A DNA stretch of 43,446 nucleotides from Legionellales bacterium (GCA_002722995.1 PBNF01000034.1:1-43446); one strand, 5' to 3'. Shown: positions 25,685-35,411, numbered from the stretch's first letter. Made by a program: numbers and translations. The notes: generated from the letters alone by a model not told the origin.

Positions 25685-26536
25685 TTAATTGTTTTTTGAA
25701 TCGATGATGTTGGCGGCCAATATCAGTAAGCAGCCAATGCCTAGAGACCAAGAAAAGGGCTCTTGGTGCGTCAATACCAGCCATAGCACCGATAGAGCAG
25801 GTGTCAAATAAGCTAAATAGCAGAGTCGTATCGCTTGACCTTTTTTAATACCATAATCCCAGAGCAAAAAAGCAATGCCTGCTGAACCCAGTGCTAAGGT
25901 GATGAGTATTGCGTATTGTAAGTGTGAAGGGGATATAAATTGCTCAAAACATCGATGAAGCCCCCAGGTAATTGGGCAACTGAGCCCAATGCATAGCGGT
26001 GCAAGTTCAGGAGAAGCCGTCGGATATTGTTGAGTGATATACGTGTAATAACACCAACTGAACAAGGCAATGAAGGCAAAGCCATAACCTAACCAAGCAT
26101 GGCCCCAATGGGCTTCGATCGGTAAAATAAACCATAGCGAAGTTAGGCATAACCCAATTGAAATCATTCTAGATAAGTGATAGCCTGCTTGGCCAATATA
26201 GCATAGTATCACAATGCTCGATGCGGGCCATAACCAAGTGATCAGATCAACTTCAATCGGTGGAGCGTAATAAAATGCCAAATAGTATGCAATATTGTTG
26301 AGGCTTAACGCACCATAACCTAAACGAATTCTAGGTGTTTTCAGTTGTTTTAAAATATGAGTCCATTTTTTTTCAATAGACAATTTGATCAGTGTGGCAA
26401 CTAAAATGAAGCTGCTTACAAGGCTTAAAGCCTCAAAAGTTGGGAGCTTAAGTTGAGTGACTAAAGTGGCTGAGGTTGACCAAAGCAGTAAAGCGAGGCA
26501 CCCAGAGAGTGTGGGTGAAATTGTTTTAGAAGTCAT
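25685..26536 (-). CDS. EamA/DMT-family transporter (YddG-like)
   Basis: Inner-membrane drug/metabolite transporter with about ten hydrophobic helices in 283 residues, as in the EamA 5+5 fold. The N-terminal helix LSGCLALLLWSTSATLV and the later GYGALSLNNIAYYLAFYYAPPIEVDLI-type segment recall the aromatic amino acid exporter YddG. Substrate is a guess. ATG at 26536 has GGAA upstream; an ATG at 26548 is the alternative. It stands alone on minus, with nth 113 bases upstream on the same strand. Confidence 0.8.
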   Translation of the reverse strand: MTSKTISPTLSGCLALLLWSTSATLVTQLKLPTFEALSLVSSFILVATLIKLSIEKKWTHILKQLKTPRIRLGYGALSLNNIAYYLAFYYAPPIEVDLITWLWPASSIVILCYIGQAGYHLSRMISIGLCLTSLWFILPIEAHWGHAWLGYGFAFIALFSWCYYTYITQQYPTASPELAPLCIGLSCPITWGLHRCFEQFISPSHLQYAILITLALGSAGIAFLLWDYGIKKGQAIRLCYLAYLTPALSVLWLVLTHQEPFSWSLGIGCLLILAANIIDSKNN

Positions 26537-26648
26537 GAAGGATTCCATGTGTTCATTAAAGCGACTGTTGAAGAGGCGTCTGTAAAAGATTGTAAATGCA
26601 TGATTAGATCATCAGTTTTTAAAGGTAATGTATTCTACTCGATTTAGC

Positions 26649-27278
26649 TTAAGTTGTCTTGTGGAGATATGGGCAGTGATGTTGTATACAACATTGAGAA
26701 CAATTTGGTTTGCGTGCTTTGCAGGTGTATCGTCCATGCAAAATCATCCAATGATGTGCATGTTGTAAATAGTGCTTGGGAATACATCGATAAAGTGATT
26801 GCTCAATACTCAGTGGTGTTTTTGATTTTGAAAATTGAAGGCGTTGTGAAACCCGCGCAACATGTGTGTCAACTGCAATGGTGGGGAGGCCAAATGCAGT
26901 GTTTAAAACAACATTCGCGGTTTTTCGGCCAACACCTGGTAATGCTTCTAATGCCTCACGTGTTTGAGGCACTTGACCTTGATGCTGTGAGCAAAGGATG
27001 GTGCATGTTTGAATAATGTGTTTTGCTTTACTTCTAAATAAGCCAATTCGTTTGATCATCTCGCGCAGATTCAACTCCCCCAATGCAGCCATTGATTGAG
27101 GTGTTTTAGCTGCTTTAAAAAGTGCAGGAGTGACTTGATTAACGCTATGATCTGTTGCTTGAGCTGAGAGCATGACAGCAATGAGTAATTCGAAATCAGT
27201 CTTATAATCGAGTTCACAGCGAGGGTGAGGGTTCTGTTGAGCCCAAATTTCAAAAATAGATTCAATGCGATGGGTCAT
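26649..27278 (-). CDS. nth: Endonuclease III
   Basis: Base-excision repair glycosylase/AP lyase removing oxidised pyrimidines. The helix-hairpin-helix LPGVGRKTANVVL contains the catalytic Lys and VDTHVAR the catalytic Asp. The C-terminal 4Fe-4S site has the exact spacing C-x6-C-x2-C-x5-C. At 209 residues it matches the E. coli enzyme. Its start overlaps the end of rnfB by 17 bases; rnf-nth adjacency is classic in gammaproteobacteria. Confidence 0.97.
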   Translation of the reverse strand: MTHRIESIFEIWAQQNPHPRCELDYKTDFELLIAVMLSAQATDHSVNQVTPALFKAAKTPQSMAALGELNLREMIKRIGLFRSKAKHIIQTCTILCSQHQGQVPQTREALEALPGVGRKTANVVLNTAFGLPTIAVDTHVARVSQRLQFSKSKTPLSIEQSLYRCIPKHYLQHAHHWMILHGRYTCKARKPNCSQCCIQHHCPYLHKTT

Positions 27279-27903
27279 GATGAGGTTTAGATTTAGATGT
27301 GTTGCGTTTCAGTGCTGCTTCAATGCGCTTTTTGCGTGCAGATAAGCTATCTTGAGCGCTGTTTGTATCAAATCCCGCTTTTGCCGCTTGGTGTGAGCGC
27401 ATGAATTGTTGCTGTTGGGCTTGTATTCGATGTTGGTGTTGTTCATATCGGTCTTGATGATACGATGCACGTCGATAGAGGGCTGAGGTCGAGTTATGTT
27501 CAGACGATCTAGTGTGAATACAATCTACTGGGCATTTGGGGATACATCGTTCACAACCTGTACATTCACTTTCGATGATGGCATGAAGGCGCTTAGGGAG
27601 CCCAATGATCGCATCTGTCGGACAAGCTTGAACACATTTCATGCAGCCAATACATTGATTAGGATCAATATAAAGATCTACAGGGTCTTTATATTGAAGA
27701 TTACTCAGATGTGGTTCAGTGGATTGATTCAGTGTGGCGCAGAGTGAATGAACAGCACGTTCAGCGCCGGGTACACATAAGCTTAAATCATCTGTTTCTT
27801 GAGTGGCCAGTGCTGTGGCATAGCTTTTGCAATCAGGATACCCACACAGTGTACATTGTGTTTGAGGTAAACAGGCATTGAGTTGTTCAATCAAATCATT
27901 CAC
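27262..27903 (-). CDS. rnfB: RnfB/RsxB-type ferredoxin protein lacking the membrane anchor
   Basis: Homologue of the Fe-S subunit of the Rnf (Rsx) electron-transport complex. It has the N-terminal 4Fe-4S domain (CTLCGYPDCKSYA, with a fourth Cys in LCVPG) and two ferredoxin clusters (CIGCMKCVQACPTD and CTGCERCIPKCPVD). The usual N-terminal transmembrane helix is absent: the protein starts MNDLIEQLNACLPQTQC. A basic, Gln/His-rich C-terminal tail of about 75 residues is added. No other rnf genes are in the window. Start overlaps the metG stop (ATGA). It probably acts as a soluble ferredoxin; partner unknown. Confidence 0.9.
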   Translation of the reverse strand: MNDLIEQLNACLPQTQCTLCGYPDCKSYATALATQETDDLSLCVPGAERAVHSLCATLNQSTEPHLSNLQYKDPVDLYIDPNQCIGCMKCVQACPTDAIIGLPKRLHAIIESECTGCERCIPKCPVDCIHTRSSEHNSTSALYRRASYHQDRYEQHQHRIQAQQQQFMRSHQAAKAGFDTNSAQDSLSARKKRIEAALKRNTSKSKPHHDPSH

Positions 27904-29537
27904 GTGTTGGACTTCCGAATCAGTTCAAGCGATTCCTTAGGGACTCTGGATAATAAATGTTCGTAAGGGTTGAGGGTATGAATGCCTAAAGGGGTTGTTG
28001 CATCTGTCCAGCGGTCGAAGGTGCTGTTTAAAAAATAGGCTGCTCGATCAGCCAATTCGGGTGTGACCGGTTTGAGGTAATACATTAGGCATCGAAAACA
28101 TTCAATTGCAATGGTGCAAACATCATGAGCTTGTTGTGAAGGACCTTGCGTTTTGATCAGTGTCCAAGGTGCTTGTTCAGTTAAGTAGTGATTCACGGTG
28201 TCCGCACAGCGGCCAATACGGTTTAATGCTTTTGCATACTGTCTCGATTCAAAATGTTGTGAAATCTCTTGAGCGGCTTCAATGCAGGTGTCATACGGGG
28301 TTGAGTGAAGTGTAGGGGCTGAAAGCGTTTGATTGAAATGTTGGGCAAGTAGCTTTGCACATCGACTTGCGATGTTAATAATTTTACCCACCAGTTCTGC
28401 ATCAATGCGGGTTTTAAATTCATCCCAATTAAGGTCTAAGTCTTCAGCATGGGCTGAAAGTTTACTGGCAAAATAATACCTTAAATAGTCAGGATCTAAA
28501 TGATTAAGATAATCACGTGCTGTGATAAAAGTATTACGTGACTTTGACATTTTAGATCCCTCAATGGTTAAAAAGCCATGAGTATATAAAGCAGATGGTT
28601 TTCTAAAGCCTGCTAAATCTAAAACTGACGGCCAAAAGATACCGTGAAAGTAGGTGATGTCTTTCCCAATAAAATGAACCAACTTAGTTTTGGATTCGGG
28701 ATGCCAAAGTGATTCAAAAGCGTGTGAATGTTTTTGACAGTATAATTGTGTAGCGGCCATATAACCAATGGGTGCATCTAGCCAGACATAAAAGTATCGA
28801 TCAGGTTCATTCGGAATATTAAAGCCAAAATAGGGAGCGTCTCTTGAAATATCCCATGCTTTTAGTCCCGATACGAACCATTCTTTTAATTTGTTGACTG
28901 TGCTGGATTCGCACTCAATGCTCATCAGCCATGACTCAAGCATGGGTTGCATGTGTTCAAGTTTTAAAAAATAATGTTTGGATGTTTTCATCACAGGAGT
29001 TGTATCGGATAAAGTTGATTTGGGGTCAATTAAATCACAAGCATCATAAGTCGCACCACATGCTTCACAATTGTCTCCATATTGATCAGGTTGGTTACAT
29101 CGCGGGCAAGTTCCTTTAAGGTATCGATCAGGTAAAAATAAACCCTTCAATGTGTCATAAGGTTGCTCAATAACACGCGTTTCAATGACACCAGCTGAAG
29201 CTAATTTTTCAAAAATATTAACAGTGAGTGATTCGTTGGTTTGGGTGTGTGTTGTACTAAATTCATCATAGTGAATATGAAAATCACTCAAATCAGACTG
29301 ATGGCGAGCGTGGATGCGTTCAACTAAAGCTTCTGGAGTCAGGCCTTGTTTTTGACTACTCAGCATAATAGGCGTGCCGTGAGCATCATTGCCGCCAATC
29401 AATAAACAGTGTTGACCCTGCATGCGTTGAAATCTAACCCAAATATCTGCTTGAATATGTTCTAACAGATGCCCTAAGTGAAGGTCACCGTTTGCGTAAA
29501 TGAGTGCAGTGGTTGCAATGATGTCTATTGAGTGCAT
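27900..29537 (-). CDS. metG: Methionine-tRNA ligase
   Basis: Charges tRNA-Met. The class I signatures are present: HLGH in GDLHLGHLLEH, and KMSKS in GSKMSKSRN. The zinc knuckle CPRC...CEAC identifies the MetG1-like connective peptide. At 545 residues it stops after the anticodon-binding helices and lacks the C-terminal tRNA-binding (Trbp111-like) domain of the E. coli enzyme. ATG at 29537 is preferred over the GTG three bases before it; a GAGAGAGAG tract precedes both. First gene of metG-rnfB-nth. Confidence 0.96.
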   Translation of the reverse strand: MHSIDIIATTALIYANGDLHLGHLLEHIQADIWVRFQRMQGQHCLLIGGNDAHGTPIMLSSQKQGLTPEALVERIHARHQSDLSDFHIHYDEFSTTHTQTNESLTVNIFEKLASAGVIETRVIEQPYDTLKGLFLPDRYLKGTCPRCNQPDQYGDNCEACGATYDACDLIDPKSTLSDTTPVMKTSKHYFLKLEHMQPMLESWLMSIECESSTVNKLKEWFVSGLKAWDISRDAPYFGFNIPNEPDRYFYVWLDAPIGYMAATQLYCQKHSHAFESLWHPESKTKLVHFIGKDITYFHGIFWPSVLDLAGFRKPSALYTHGFLTIEGSKMSKSRNTFITARDYLNHLDPDYLRYYFASKLSAHAEDLDLNWDEFKTRIDAELVGKIINIASRCAKLLAQHFNQTLSAPTLHSTPYDTCIEAAQEISQHFESRQYAKALNRIGRCADTVNHYLTEQAPWTLIKTQGPSQQAHDVCTIAIECFRCLMYYLKPVTPELADRAAYFLNSTFDRWTDATTPLGIHTLNPYEHLLSRVPKESLELIRKSNT

Positions 29538-29631
29538 CACTCTCTCTCGTTGATAGAGTCTAAACGCTATCAGTCGAATGAGTGGCTGTCAATTGATCAA
29601 CAGTATTTTTGCCCTGTTAAATGAAGCTGCT

Positions 29632-30012
29632 TTAAAGTGATTGAGTATTGCAATTTAAAATATTTTCGATTTTAGGTTTGGTTTCGCTGCACCAGAATTC
29701 CCAAAACTTACAAACAGTTGGAAGCACTTCAATGGTGCAGTTTCGTTGATTGGCATTGATTGAAAGGATTTCTTGTGTTTGTAGCGGTAAGGAGTAATAC
29801 AGTGAAATGTTCACTATTTTAGCGTTGTTGAAAATGAGTGTGTTTTGAGGTGAAATAAGTTTCTCATCTAGTTTGAGTGAAGTGCTTGCATCCGTTAAGA
29901 GTGCAGATAGCGATTCTTCTTGGGCAAGATTTTTAATGATCAAAGCGTATGAAGGTAATTGAATAAAGCATAAGAGTGTGAGTAGAATATAAGCTAAAGT
30001 GCGTTTTTTCAT
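29632..30012 (-). CDS. Small secreted protein, unknown
   Basis: A 126-residue protein with a signal peptide (MKKRTLAYILLTLLCF, ending near PSYA). The mature part is beta-rich in pattern, with three or four Cys late in the chain (NCTIEV, TVCKFW, WCSE, LNCNT). No domain recognised. ATG at 30012 has TTGGAT about 7 bases upstream; a TTG at 30024, abutting the previous stop, is the alternative. It follows another small secreted protein with no gap, so the two are probably one unit. Confidence 0.65.
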   Translation of the reverse strand: MKKRTLAYILLTLLCFIQLPSYALIIKNLAQEESLSALLTDASTSLKLDEKLISPQNTLIFNNAKIVNISLYYSLPLQTQEILSINANQRNCTIEVLPTVCKFWEFWCSETKPKIENILNCNTQSL

Positions 30013-30024
30013 AGGATTATCCAA

Positions 30025-30402
30025 TTACGTGCATGCGCTATTTAAGCTCAGTTGATCTGCTTGTGCTTCTTGGGTATAGGTGATGATGCAGTTTTTAGAG
30101 GGTTTCAAGGCCTTGATAATAGGGGTTCCATGTCCGGTTGATGTGACTGATTCTGCCTTGATACAATAGGTCGGTAGCTGAGCATCGGTTTTGGATTCAA
30201 ATTGCTTTGATTGGTGGGGGTTGAGTGAGTTTTGTTCAATGATTTGCAAAGATATTTCACAGGGAGTGTTTTTGAGTGCGCTGGTAATCGTGTACGATAA
30301 TTTTTGATTGGATTGGTTGATCAGAGTGTATGCAAATGCACATTGAAACAGTGCAGGGATTAATGATACGCTTAAAATTATTTTAATCAATTTTTTCATC
30401 AT
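30025..30402 (-). CDS. Small secreted protein, unknown
   Basis: A 125-residue protein with a signal peptide ending near CAFAY. The mature part YTLINQSNQKLSYTI and later NPHQSKQFES suggest a single beta-sandwich domain, with four Cys at positions likely to pair (TPCEI, TYCIK, KNCII, SACT). I do not recognise the family. Directly upstream of the second small secreted gene; a GAGAC sequence lies ahead of the ATG. Confidence 0.65.
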   Translation of the reverse strand: MMKKLIKIILSVSLIPALFQCAFAYTLINQSNQKLSYTITSALKNTPCEISLQIIEQNSLNPHQSKQFESKTDAQLPTYCIKAESVTSTGHGTPIIKALKPSKNCIITYTQEAQADQLSLNSACT

Positions 30403-30488
30403 TTAAAGTCTCATCTTAAATGATTTAAATTTTACATCATAATAGGCGTCTTTGTCAAAATGTCCATAGTAAAAGGTCAGCCTTGTGT

Positions 30489-31514
30489 TCAATCAGTTTT
30501 GAGTAATTCGGATAATTGTGACCGAAGTGCGTGCGATGAAAAACAGGTTTTAACACGTTTGAACCCAGCTGCTGAGAGTGTTGTAATCTTATGGGGATGA
30601 TGAATTAAATCAGTGAGCTGCGAGGCTAACACTTCAGCACAACCTACTGGAAATAAATAGCCTGTTTCATTGTGTAGAATGATATCACGTGGTCCACCAC
30701 AATCAGATGCAATGACGCATCGCTGACTAGCCATGGCTTCAATTAAAGAGATATTGAAGGATTCAGTTCTAGAAGTGATGCAATAGATATCAATTAAGTT
30801 GAAAAAACACTGTTTGTCTTTGACCCAAGGGATGATTTTAATATGATGATGCAGCCCCCATAAACGAATTAAACACTGTAGCCAATATTTTCGATGCCCT
30901 CGTCCTGCAATGATGACTTGGAATGATTCATGATTAGATTTTAAAATACGACAGGCACGAAATAATGTTTCAAATTGTTTTTTTCTTCGAAAGACCCCCA
31001 TTGATCCAATGGTGATCGGGTTGTGCAGTGTTTGATATGCTTTGAAGTGTTCAAGTTGTACACTATTGGGGATACAGCTGATGGGTTTTGAAGTGTGTCC
31101 CGATAAGAATTTTTTGACAGCAAAAGACACGGCAATAATTTGATCTGCATTTGAAATATGTCGAGCATTAAATCCATGCACCACTGCAATTAATCGCGCT
31201 TTAGGGTATGCTTTTTTAAGTAAGGGTAAATCAATTTGTTTATGTGCAACAATAATATGAGGTCGAATGGATACTAATAAACGCTTTAATCGATGAATGC
31301 TCTGTTGCATCACAGGTTGAAATGTACTTCTGAAATATGATTGAGTATGAAGGTGATCAGATGGAATGTGCTGAAGATATTCTAGGGCTTTTGCATGAGG
31401 TTCGAGTACATAGTGCACGTCGTGTCCTAATGAAGTCATTAAGGCTCCATAATCAAGAAAAGCCTGTTTGGTGCCACCAAAATCTTTGCCTGAAATGATA
31501 TTGACAATGCGCAT
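30489..31514 (-). CDS. Glycosyltransferase family 4 protein
   Basis: GT-B fold sugar transferase (341 residues), likely for surface polysaccharide or lipopolysaccharide. The N-terminal half opens MRIVNIISGKDFGGTKQAF with the glycine-rich acceptor loop. The C-terminal half has GSMGVFRRKKQFE, IAGRGHR and the donor-site ESFNISLIEAMASQ (the E-x7-E motif of GT4), then GGPRDII. Stands between two small secreted proteins and yggS on minus. Donor and acceptor unknown. Confidence 0.87.
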   Translation of the reverse strand: MRIVNIISGKDFGGTKQAFLDYGALMTSLGHDVHYVLEPHAKALEYLQHIPSDHLHTQSYFRSTFQPVMQQSIHRLKRLLVSIRPHIIVAHKQIDLPLLKKAYPKARLIAVVHGFNARHISNADQIIAVSFAVKKFLSGHTSKPISCIPNSVQLEHFKAYQTLHNPITIGSMGVFRRKKQFETLFRACRILKSNHESFQVIIAGRGHRKYWLQCLIRLWGLHHHIKIIPWVKDKQCFFNLIDIYCITSRTESFNISLIEAMASQRCVIASDCGGPRDIILHNETGYLFPVGCAEVLASQLTDLIHHPHKITTLSAAGFKRVKTCFSSHALRSQLSELLKTD

Positions 31515-31616
31515 GAGGTTCCATGTTTTAAATTTATCATGATACCGTGTCTTAACAGGATTGAATACAAATGATAGACGGTTTTTAGAGGGTAGGAGAT
31601 TTTGTGGTTTATTGGC

Positions 31617-32276
31617 TTAAGTAGGTTCGCCCAAAATTGCGCGTCCGAGTCTTACCATATTGGCGCCTGCTTGAATGGCTACGGTATAATCTTGACTCAT
31701 GCCCATGCAGAGTGTGTCTAAGTCAGGAGTCATGTGTTTCAGGGTTTGATAGTGTTGAGCCACTGTTTGAAATGAGGTGTTGAGAGCTGAAGTGTTTTTC
31801 ATCGGCAAATACATGAATCCTCTGAGTTGAATGTAGGGTAAGGATTGAGCGCTTTCAATGAGAGAGGTTGTTTGAGCTAATGGGCAGTGTCGTTGATGGA
31901 CGGCGTCATATAAGCCCACTTGAATACAAACATTCAGTGGAGTATCACGATGATGCGCGGCTGCATTTAATTGAATTAAATCAGTCAAAGAGGTAGCTGT
32001 ATGTACCCAATCAAAATAGGTTCCAATTTTTTTGATTTTATTCGATTGTAATCGGCCAATGAAATGCCATTGTATCGGGGTGTTCTGTAGCGCTTTGATT
32101 TTTGGGAGTGCGCCTTGGAGTGTATTTTCGCCAAAATTGATCAGTCCTGCCTGATGAGCAGCCCAAATGGTATCAATTGAGTGATATTTGCTTGCGACCA
32201 TAAGGGTGACAGATTCGGTCGTCAGTTGTTCAATGATGTCTTGAATCGTTTGAATGCGTGTGTGGAGCAAACTCAA
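31617..32276 (-). CDS. yggS: PLP homeostasis protein (YggS/PLPBP family)
   Basis: Binds pyridoxal 5'-phosphate and buffers vitamin B6 and amino-acid pools; no catalytic activity is known. Residues VASKYHS place the PLP-binding Lys at about position 30, FGENTLQ and WHFIGRLQSNK follow, and GMSQDY plus VRLGRAILG form the phosphate-binding end. 219 residues is normal. The start is TTG at 32276; no ATG lies between it and the conserved region, and an AAGGC tract is some 12 bases upstream. Confidence 0.93.
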   Translation of the reverse strand: MSLLHTRIQTIQDIIEQLTTESVTLMVASKYHSIDTIWAAHQAGLINFGENTLQGALPKIKALQNTPIQWHFIGRLQSNKIKKIGTYFDWVHTATSLTDLIQLNAAAHHRDTPLNVCIQVGLYDAVHQRHCPLAQTTSLIESAQSLPYIQLRGFMYLPMKNTSALNTSFQTVAQHYQTLKHMTPDLDTLCMGMSQDYTVAIQAGANMVRLGRAILGEPT

Positions 32277-32715
32277 AATAAATAAGCCTTATTTGAGAGG
32301 AGGGGAGTTACATGCTGTTGAACTCATCTTGAGTGAATATCATGTCAGTGTTTTGGGTTAAATACAATGAATGCAGCGCCTTGTTTTCAAAAATGTTGAG
32401 TCATGATTGAATTGGGAATGACTAATGCGTCTATTGTGGTAGATAATGGATTAAAATTTTGGGGTGTTTAGACACATCGCAGTACGTATGTTTTTGGATA
32501 AAAAAGTGCCTTGGGAGCCCAATGATTTGAATGGGATGATCTGGCTGTTGAATCGCTTAAGTATTTCTCTATTATTTAAGATTTAAATAGCATTGTGTAT
32601 CATCATAATCCATGTTTTAAATCAATGAATGGATCTTTTCTGAATCAATTGCATTTTGATTTAATTTTGATTTAAAGTGAATCTTTCAGGGTTGTTGCTT
32701 AAAGAAGGTGTTGTT
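32277..32715. other. Intergenic region between yggS and mrp
   Basis: About 440 bases between divergent genes. A short inverted repeat AAATAAG/CTTATTT lies next to the yggS start (about 32279-32293). I see no other gene, RNA or clear promoter. The frame of mrp opens at 32671, so a little of this stretch could be coding if a GTG start at 32677 is used. Confidence 0.5.
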
Positions 32716-33768
32716 TTGGAGCAGGATTTAATTCGTCAATTGCATTTAGAAATTATGAGCTACATCGATCCAGGCCTAAAACATACGTTAAAAAAATTGG
32801 GTGTCCGGGTCGAATGTTGTATTGAAGCCAATCAAGCCATTCAGGTTCGATTAAAATGTCCTTACACTGTTCACGATTTGGATCAATGGAGTGCTGAGCT
32901 TAAAGGTGCGCTCAATGCCTCAATTCCGAATTTGACAGGGCCGATTCATCTTGAAATTGAGCTTCAATCAGTGGCGCGCCAAACGGTTCAAGCGCCAAAA
33001 CACCCCCGTATTGCGAATATGATTGCTGTTTTATCGGGTAAAGGTGGAGTGGGTAAGTCAACTGTGACAACCAATTTAGCAGTGGTGCTGCAGCGTCAAG
33101 GTTGGCGTGTTGGGATTTTAGATGCAGATGTACATGGACCTTCACAGTTATTGATGCTGGGGGCTCAAGTTGATTCATCATCTGAGGCGGTGATGGAAGC
33201 GCATGGTCTTCAATTGGCTTCGATGGGGGCTTATCTTGATCCGGGGCAGCCTGCAGCTTGGCGTGGTCCAATGGCTTCAAAAGCTTTGCAGTCTTTATTT
33301 CAGCAAACACAATGGAATGAATTGGACTACGTGTTAGTGGATTGTCCGCCTGGAACCAGTGATATTATTTTAAGCCTTGCGAGCGGATTACCTGTTGTTG
33401 CAGGACTTTTGGTTACAACACCTCAATTAGCCGCTGTGATCGATGCTGAGCGAGCGGGACAATTAATGAAGCAACTCTCGATGCCGATTTTAGGTGTGGT
33501 TGAGAATATGTCAGCGACTCATTGTGCCAAGTGTGGTACGCGTCAAGTGATGTTGGGTGCTGGAGGAGGAGAAGCTTTGGCTGATCACTTAGGCCTTGAG
33601 TGTTGGGCTCAGTTGCCTTTAGATCCGCGTGTTACATCGGGTGGGGATCAAGGGATGCCTGTAGGGCTTCAAGATTCTATGTATGATGCATTGGGGCACC
33701 ATTTAACGCAGCGCATTGCTTTGTTGAAAAAATATAATCCGTTATCATCTGTGACAGCTGAATCTTGA
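32716..33768 (+). CDS. mrp: Fe-S cluster carrier ATPase Mrp/ApbC
   Basis: P-loop ATPase that holds and transfers 4Fe-4S clusters in the cytoplasm. An N-terminal MIP18-like (DUF59) domain is followed by the deviant Walker A GKGGVGKST (about 108-116), DADVHGPS, and the cluster-binding CAKC pair. The TTG at 32716 is chosen: GAAGG lies 7 bases upstream and the protein then begins EQDLIRQLHLEIMSYIDP like relatives, 350 residues. GTG at 32677 would add 13 residues without a binding site. mrp next to dcd is a known gammaproteobacterial order. Confidence 0.93.
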   Translation: MEQDLIRQLHLEIMSYIDPGLKHTLKKLGVRVECCIEANQAIQVRLKCPYTVHDLDQWSAELKGALNASIPNLTGPIHLEIELQSVARQTVQAPKHPRIANMIAVLSGKGGVGKSTVTTNLAVVLQRQGWRVGILDADVHGPSQLLMLGAQVDSSSEAVMEAHGLQLASMGAYLDPGQPAAWRGPMASKALQSLFQQTQWNELDYVLVDCPPGTSDIILSLASGLPVVAGLLVTTPQLAAVIDAERAGQLMKQLSMPILGVVENMSATHCAKCGTRQVMLGAGGGEALADHLGLECWAQLPLDPRVTSGGDQGMPVGLQDSMYDALGHHLTQRIALLKKYNPLSSVTAES

Positions 33769-33829
33769 AGTTGCTGTATATTGGGGTAAGATAAATGCAT
33801 CAAGTCTTGAGACAATGAAGGAGTGAAGA

Positions 33830-34420
33830 ATGAGTGGTATCAAATCTGATCGATGGATTCATCGTATGGCAACTGAGCATCAAATGATTCAGCCATTTGA
33901 GCCTAACCAGATCAAATCTAATGCTCAAGGTGAGGCATGTGTCTCATGGGGCGTATCTAGCTACGGGTATGATGTGCGCTGTGCTCGAGAATTTAAAATT
34001 TTTACCAATACTTTTAATACCGTGATTGATCCTAAAGCGTTTGATCCCAGTAGTTTTGTTTCTGTCGAGACAGATGTGTGTGTGATTCCTCCCAATTCTT
34101 TTGTGTTGGCTTGTACGGTTGAAACCTTTAAAATTCCACGTGACGTATTGGTCGTATGTTTAGGTAAATCAACGTATGCCCGCTGTGGGATTATTGTGAA
34201 TGTGACACCGCTTGAGCCCGAGTGGGAGGGAACTGTAACGCTAGAGTTTTCCAACACAACCAATTTGCCTGCTAAGATTTATGCCAATGAAGGGTGTGCG
34301 CAATTGCTCTTTTTTGAAGGTGATGAAGTGTGTGAGGTCTCTTATAAAGATCGAAAGGGTAAATATCAAGGCCAAACAGGAGTGACCCTGCCTGTGACTC
34401 CGTATGAGCAAGAAGTTTGA
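33830..34420 (+). CDS. dcd: dCTP deaminase
   Basis: Converts dCTP to dUTP, which Dut (encoded at 2041-2520) turns into dUMP. Family signatures seen: [10 protein letters not shown], the catalytic-site [24 protein letters not shown] with its Arg and Glu, and the C-terminal [17 protein letters not shown]. 196 residues, three longer than the E. coli enzyme. A GAAGGAG site lies 7 bases before the ATG. Follows mrp by 61 bases, probably in one transcript. Confidence 0.97.
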   Translation: MSGIKSDRWIHRMATEHQMIQPFEPNQIKSNAQGEACVSWGVSSYGYDVRCAREFKIFTNTFNTVIDPKAFDPSSFVSVETDVCVIPPNSFVLACTVETFKIPRDVLVVCLGKSTYARCGIIVNVTPLEPEWEGTVTLEFSNTTNLPAKIYANEGCAQLLFFEGDEVCEVSYKDRKGKYQGQTGVTLPVTPYEQEV

Positions 34421-34906
34421 GCCCAAACCGAGTATACAGGTATCATACGGACTTTGTTTGGTGTCTATTAATGCTTGAAGAGAGGGCGCTTCTTATTCCC
34501 AGTATAAGGTTGATGTCAGTCATTTAAGTGGCTTTGAGCTTCGGGTATGGGTTGATTATATTTGATGTAAATCGGTCGATTATGGATGGGTTTGAATGAG
34601 TTTTGATTTCAACCGAATCAGATTTGTTTAGATGGATTGGGTCATATCTTAATTGTATTCAGTAGGGTTTTTGAATGAGTATATAATTGAGGCTTTTGTA
34701 AAGAGAGTTGAGGGCATGTGTTTTTCTGATGTATGAAGGAAATGTTTTGGGTAGGGTTAAGGTGTCATCAATGTTCGATGTGTTCGGCTGAAGGGTGATA
34801 TTTTTTAAGTTAAATGTTTGATGATAGCAAAGCTTCTGCTTCTCAGATCTTTTTAATCAACTAAAAAGTTGAAGTGCCTAAAGTGTGAGCGTTGATGATT
34901 TGAGAT
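34421..34906. other. Intergenic region between dcd and ihfB, no gene seen
   Basis: A 486-base gap between convergent genes. No convincing frame in either strand. One short stem, TCAACT/AGTTGA around 34857-34872, lies downstream of ihfB and could weakly terminate its transcript. Purine- and GT-rich text without other structure. Confidence 0.5.
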
Positions 34907-35230
34907 CTATGACGTTGTTTCTGCACGGTGTTGAGTCATGATGCGCGCTTTAAGTCCCTTGCCAGGTTTGAAGTGGGCTCGATATTTGCCAATGGTTGCA
35001 ACCACTTTTCCTGTCTTGGGGTTGTGCGCTTTTCTAGGGGGATAGTAATTTAGAGAGAAGCTCCCAAATCCTCTAATTTCAATTCGATTTCCAGAAATTA
35101 GAGCCGTTGACATCAGTTCTACAATGGTATTGACTGCAAAGCTAATGTGTTTGACTGGAATATCTTCAAATTGATCAGCGATCTGATTGACAAGGTCTGA
35201 TTTGACTAAGATATCTGTTTCTGAAGTCAT
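34907..35230 (-). CDS. ihfB: Integration host factor beta subunit
   Basis: DNA-bending protein of the HU/IHF family, normally a heterodimer with IhfA. The DNA-arm region IEIRGFGSFSLNYYPPRKAHNPKTGK and the end GKYRAHFKPGKGLKAR match IhfB better than HU or IhfA. ATG at 35230 gives 107 residues, with about eight extra N-terminal residues compared with the E. coli protein and a short C-terminal extension. A good promoter lies upstream. In E. coli ihfB follows rpsA; here it stands alone. Confidence 0.92.
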   Translation of the reverse strand: MTSETDILVKSDLVNQIADQFEDIPVKHISFAVNTIVELMSTALISGNRIEIRGFGSFSLNYYPPRKAHNPKTGKVVATIGKYRAHFKPGKGLKARIMTQHRAETTS

Positions 35231-35263
35231 AAGTGCCAACCTTTTGAATTACAAGAATAAAAT

Positions 35264-35293
35264 ATACTAAATGAGTGAAAGTCTTTTTGTCAA
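35264..35293 (-). promoter_or_regulatory. Putative sigma-70 promoter of ihfB
   Basis: On the minus strand TTGACA (35293-35288), a perfect -35, is followed after 18 bases by TAGTAT (35269-35264). It lies 34 bases ahead of the ihfB ATG. Confidence 0.6.
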
Positions 35294-35411
35294 CGATTGG
35301 TTTGCGTTGAAAATGATTTTGATTGAGCTGTAAGTGCTTTTTGCATTACTATACAATAACCATTACGTCATGATGGGTTGAATTTGATCATCTCAAGCCT
35401 AGGAACTTTCC

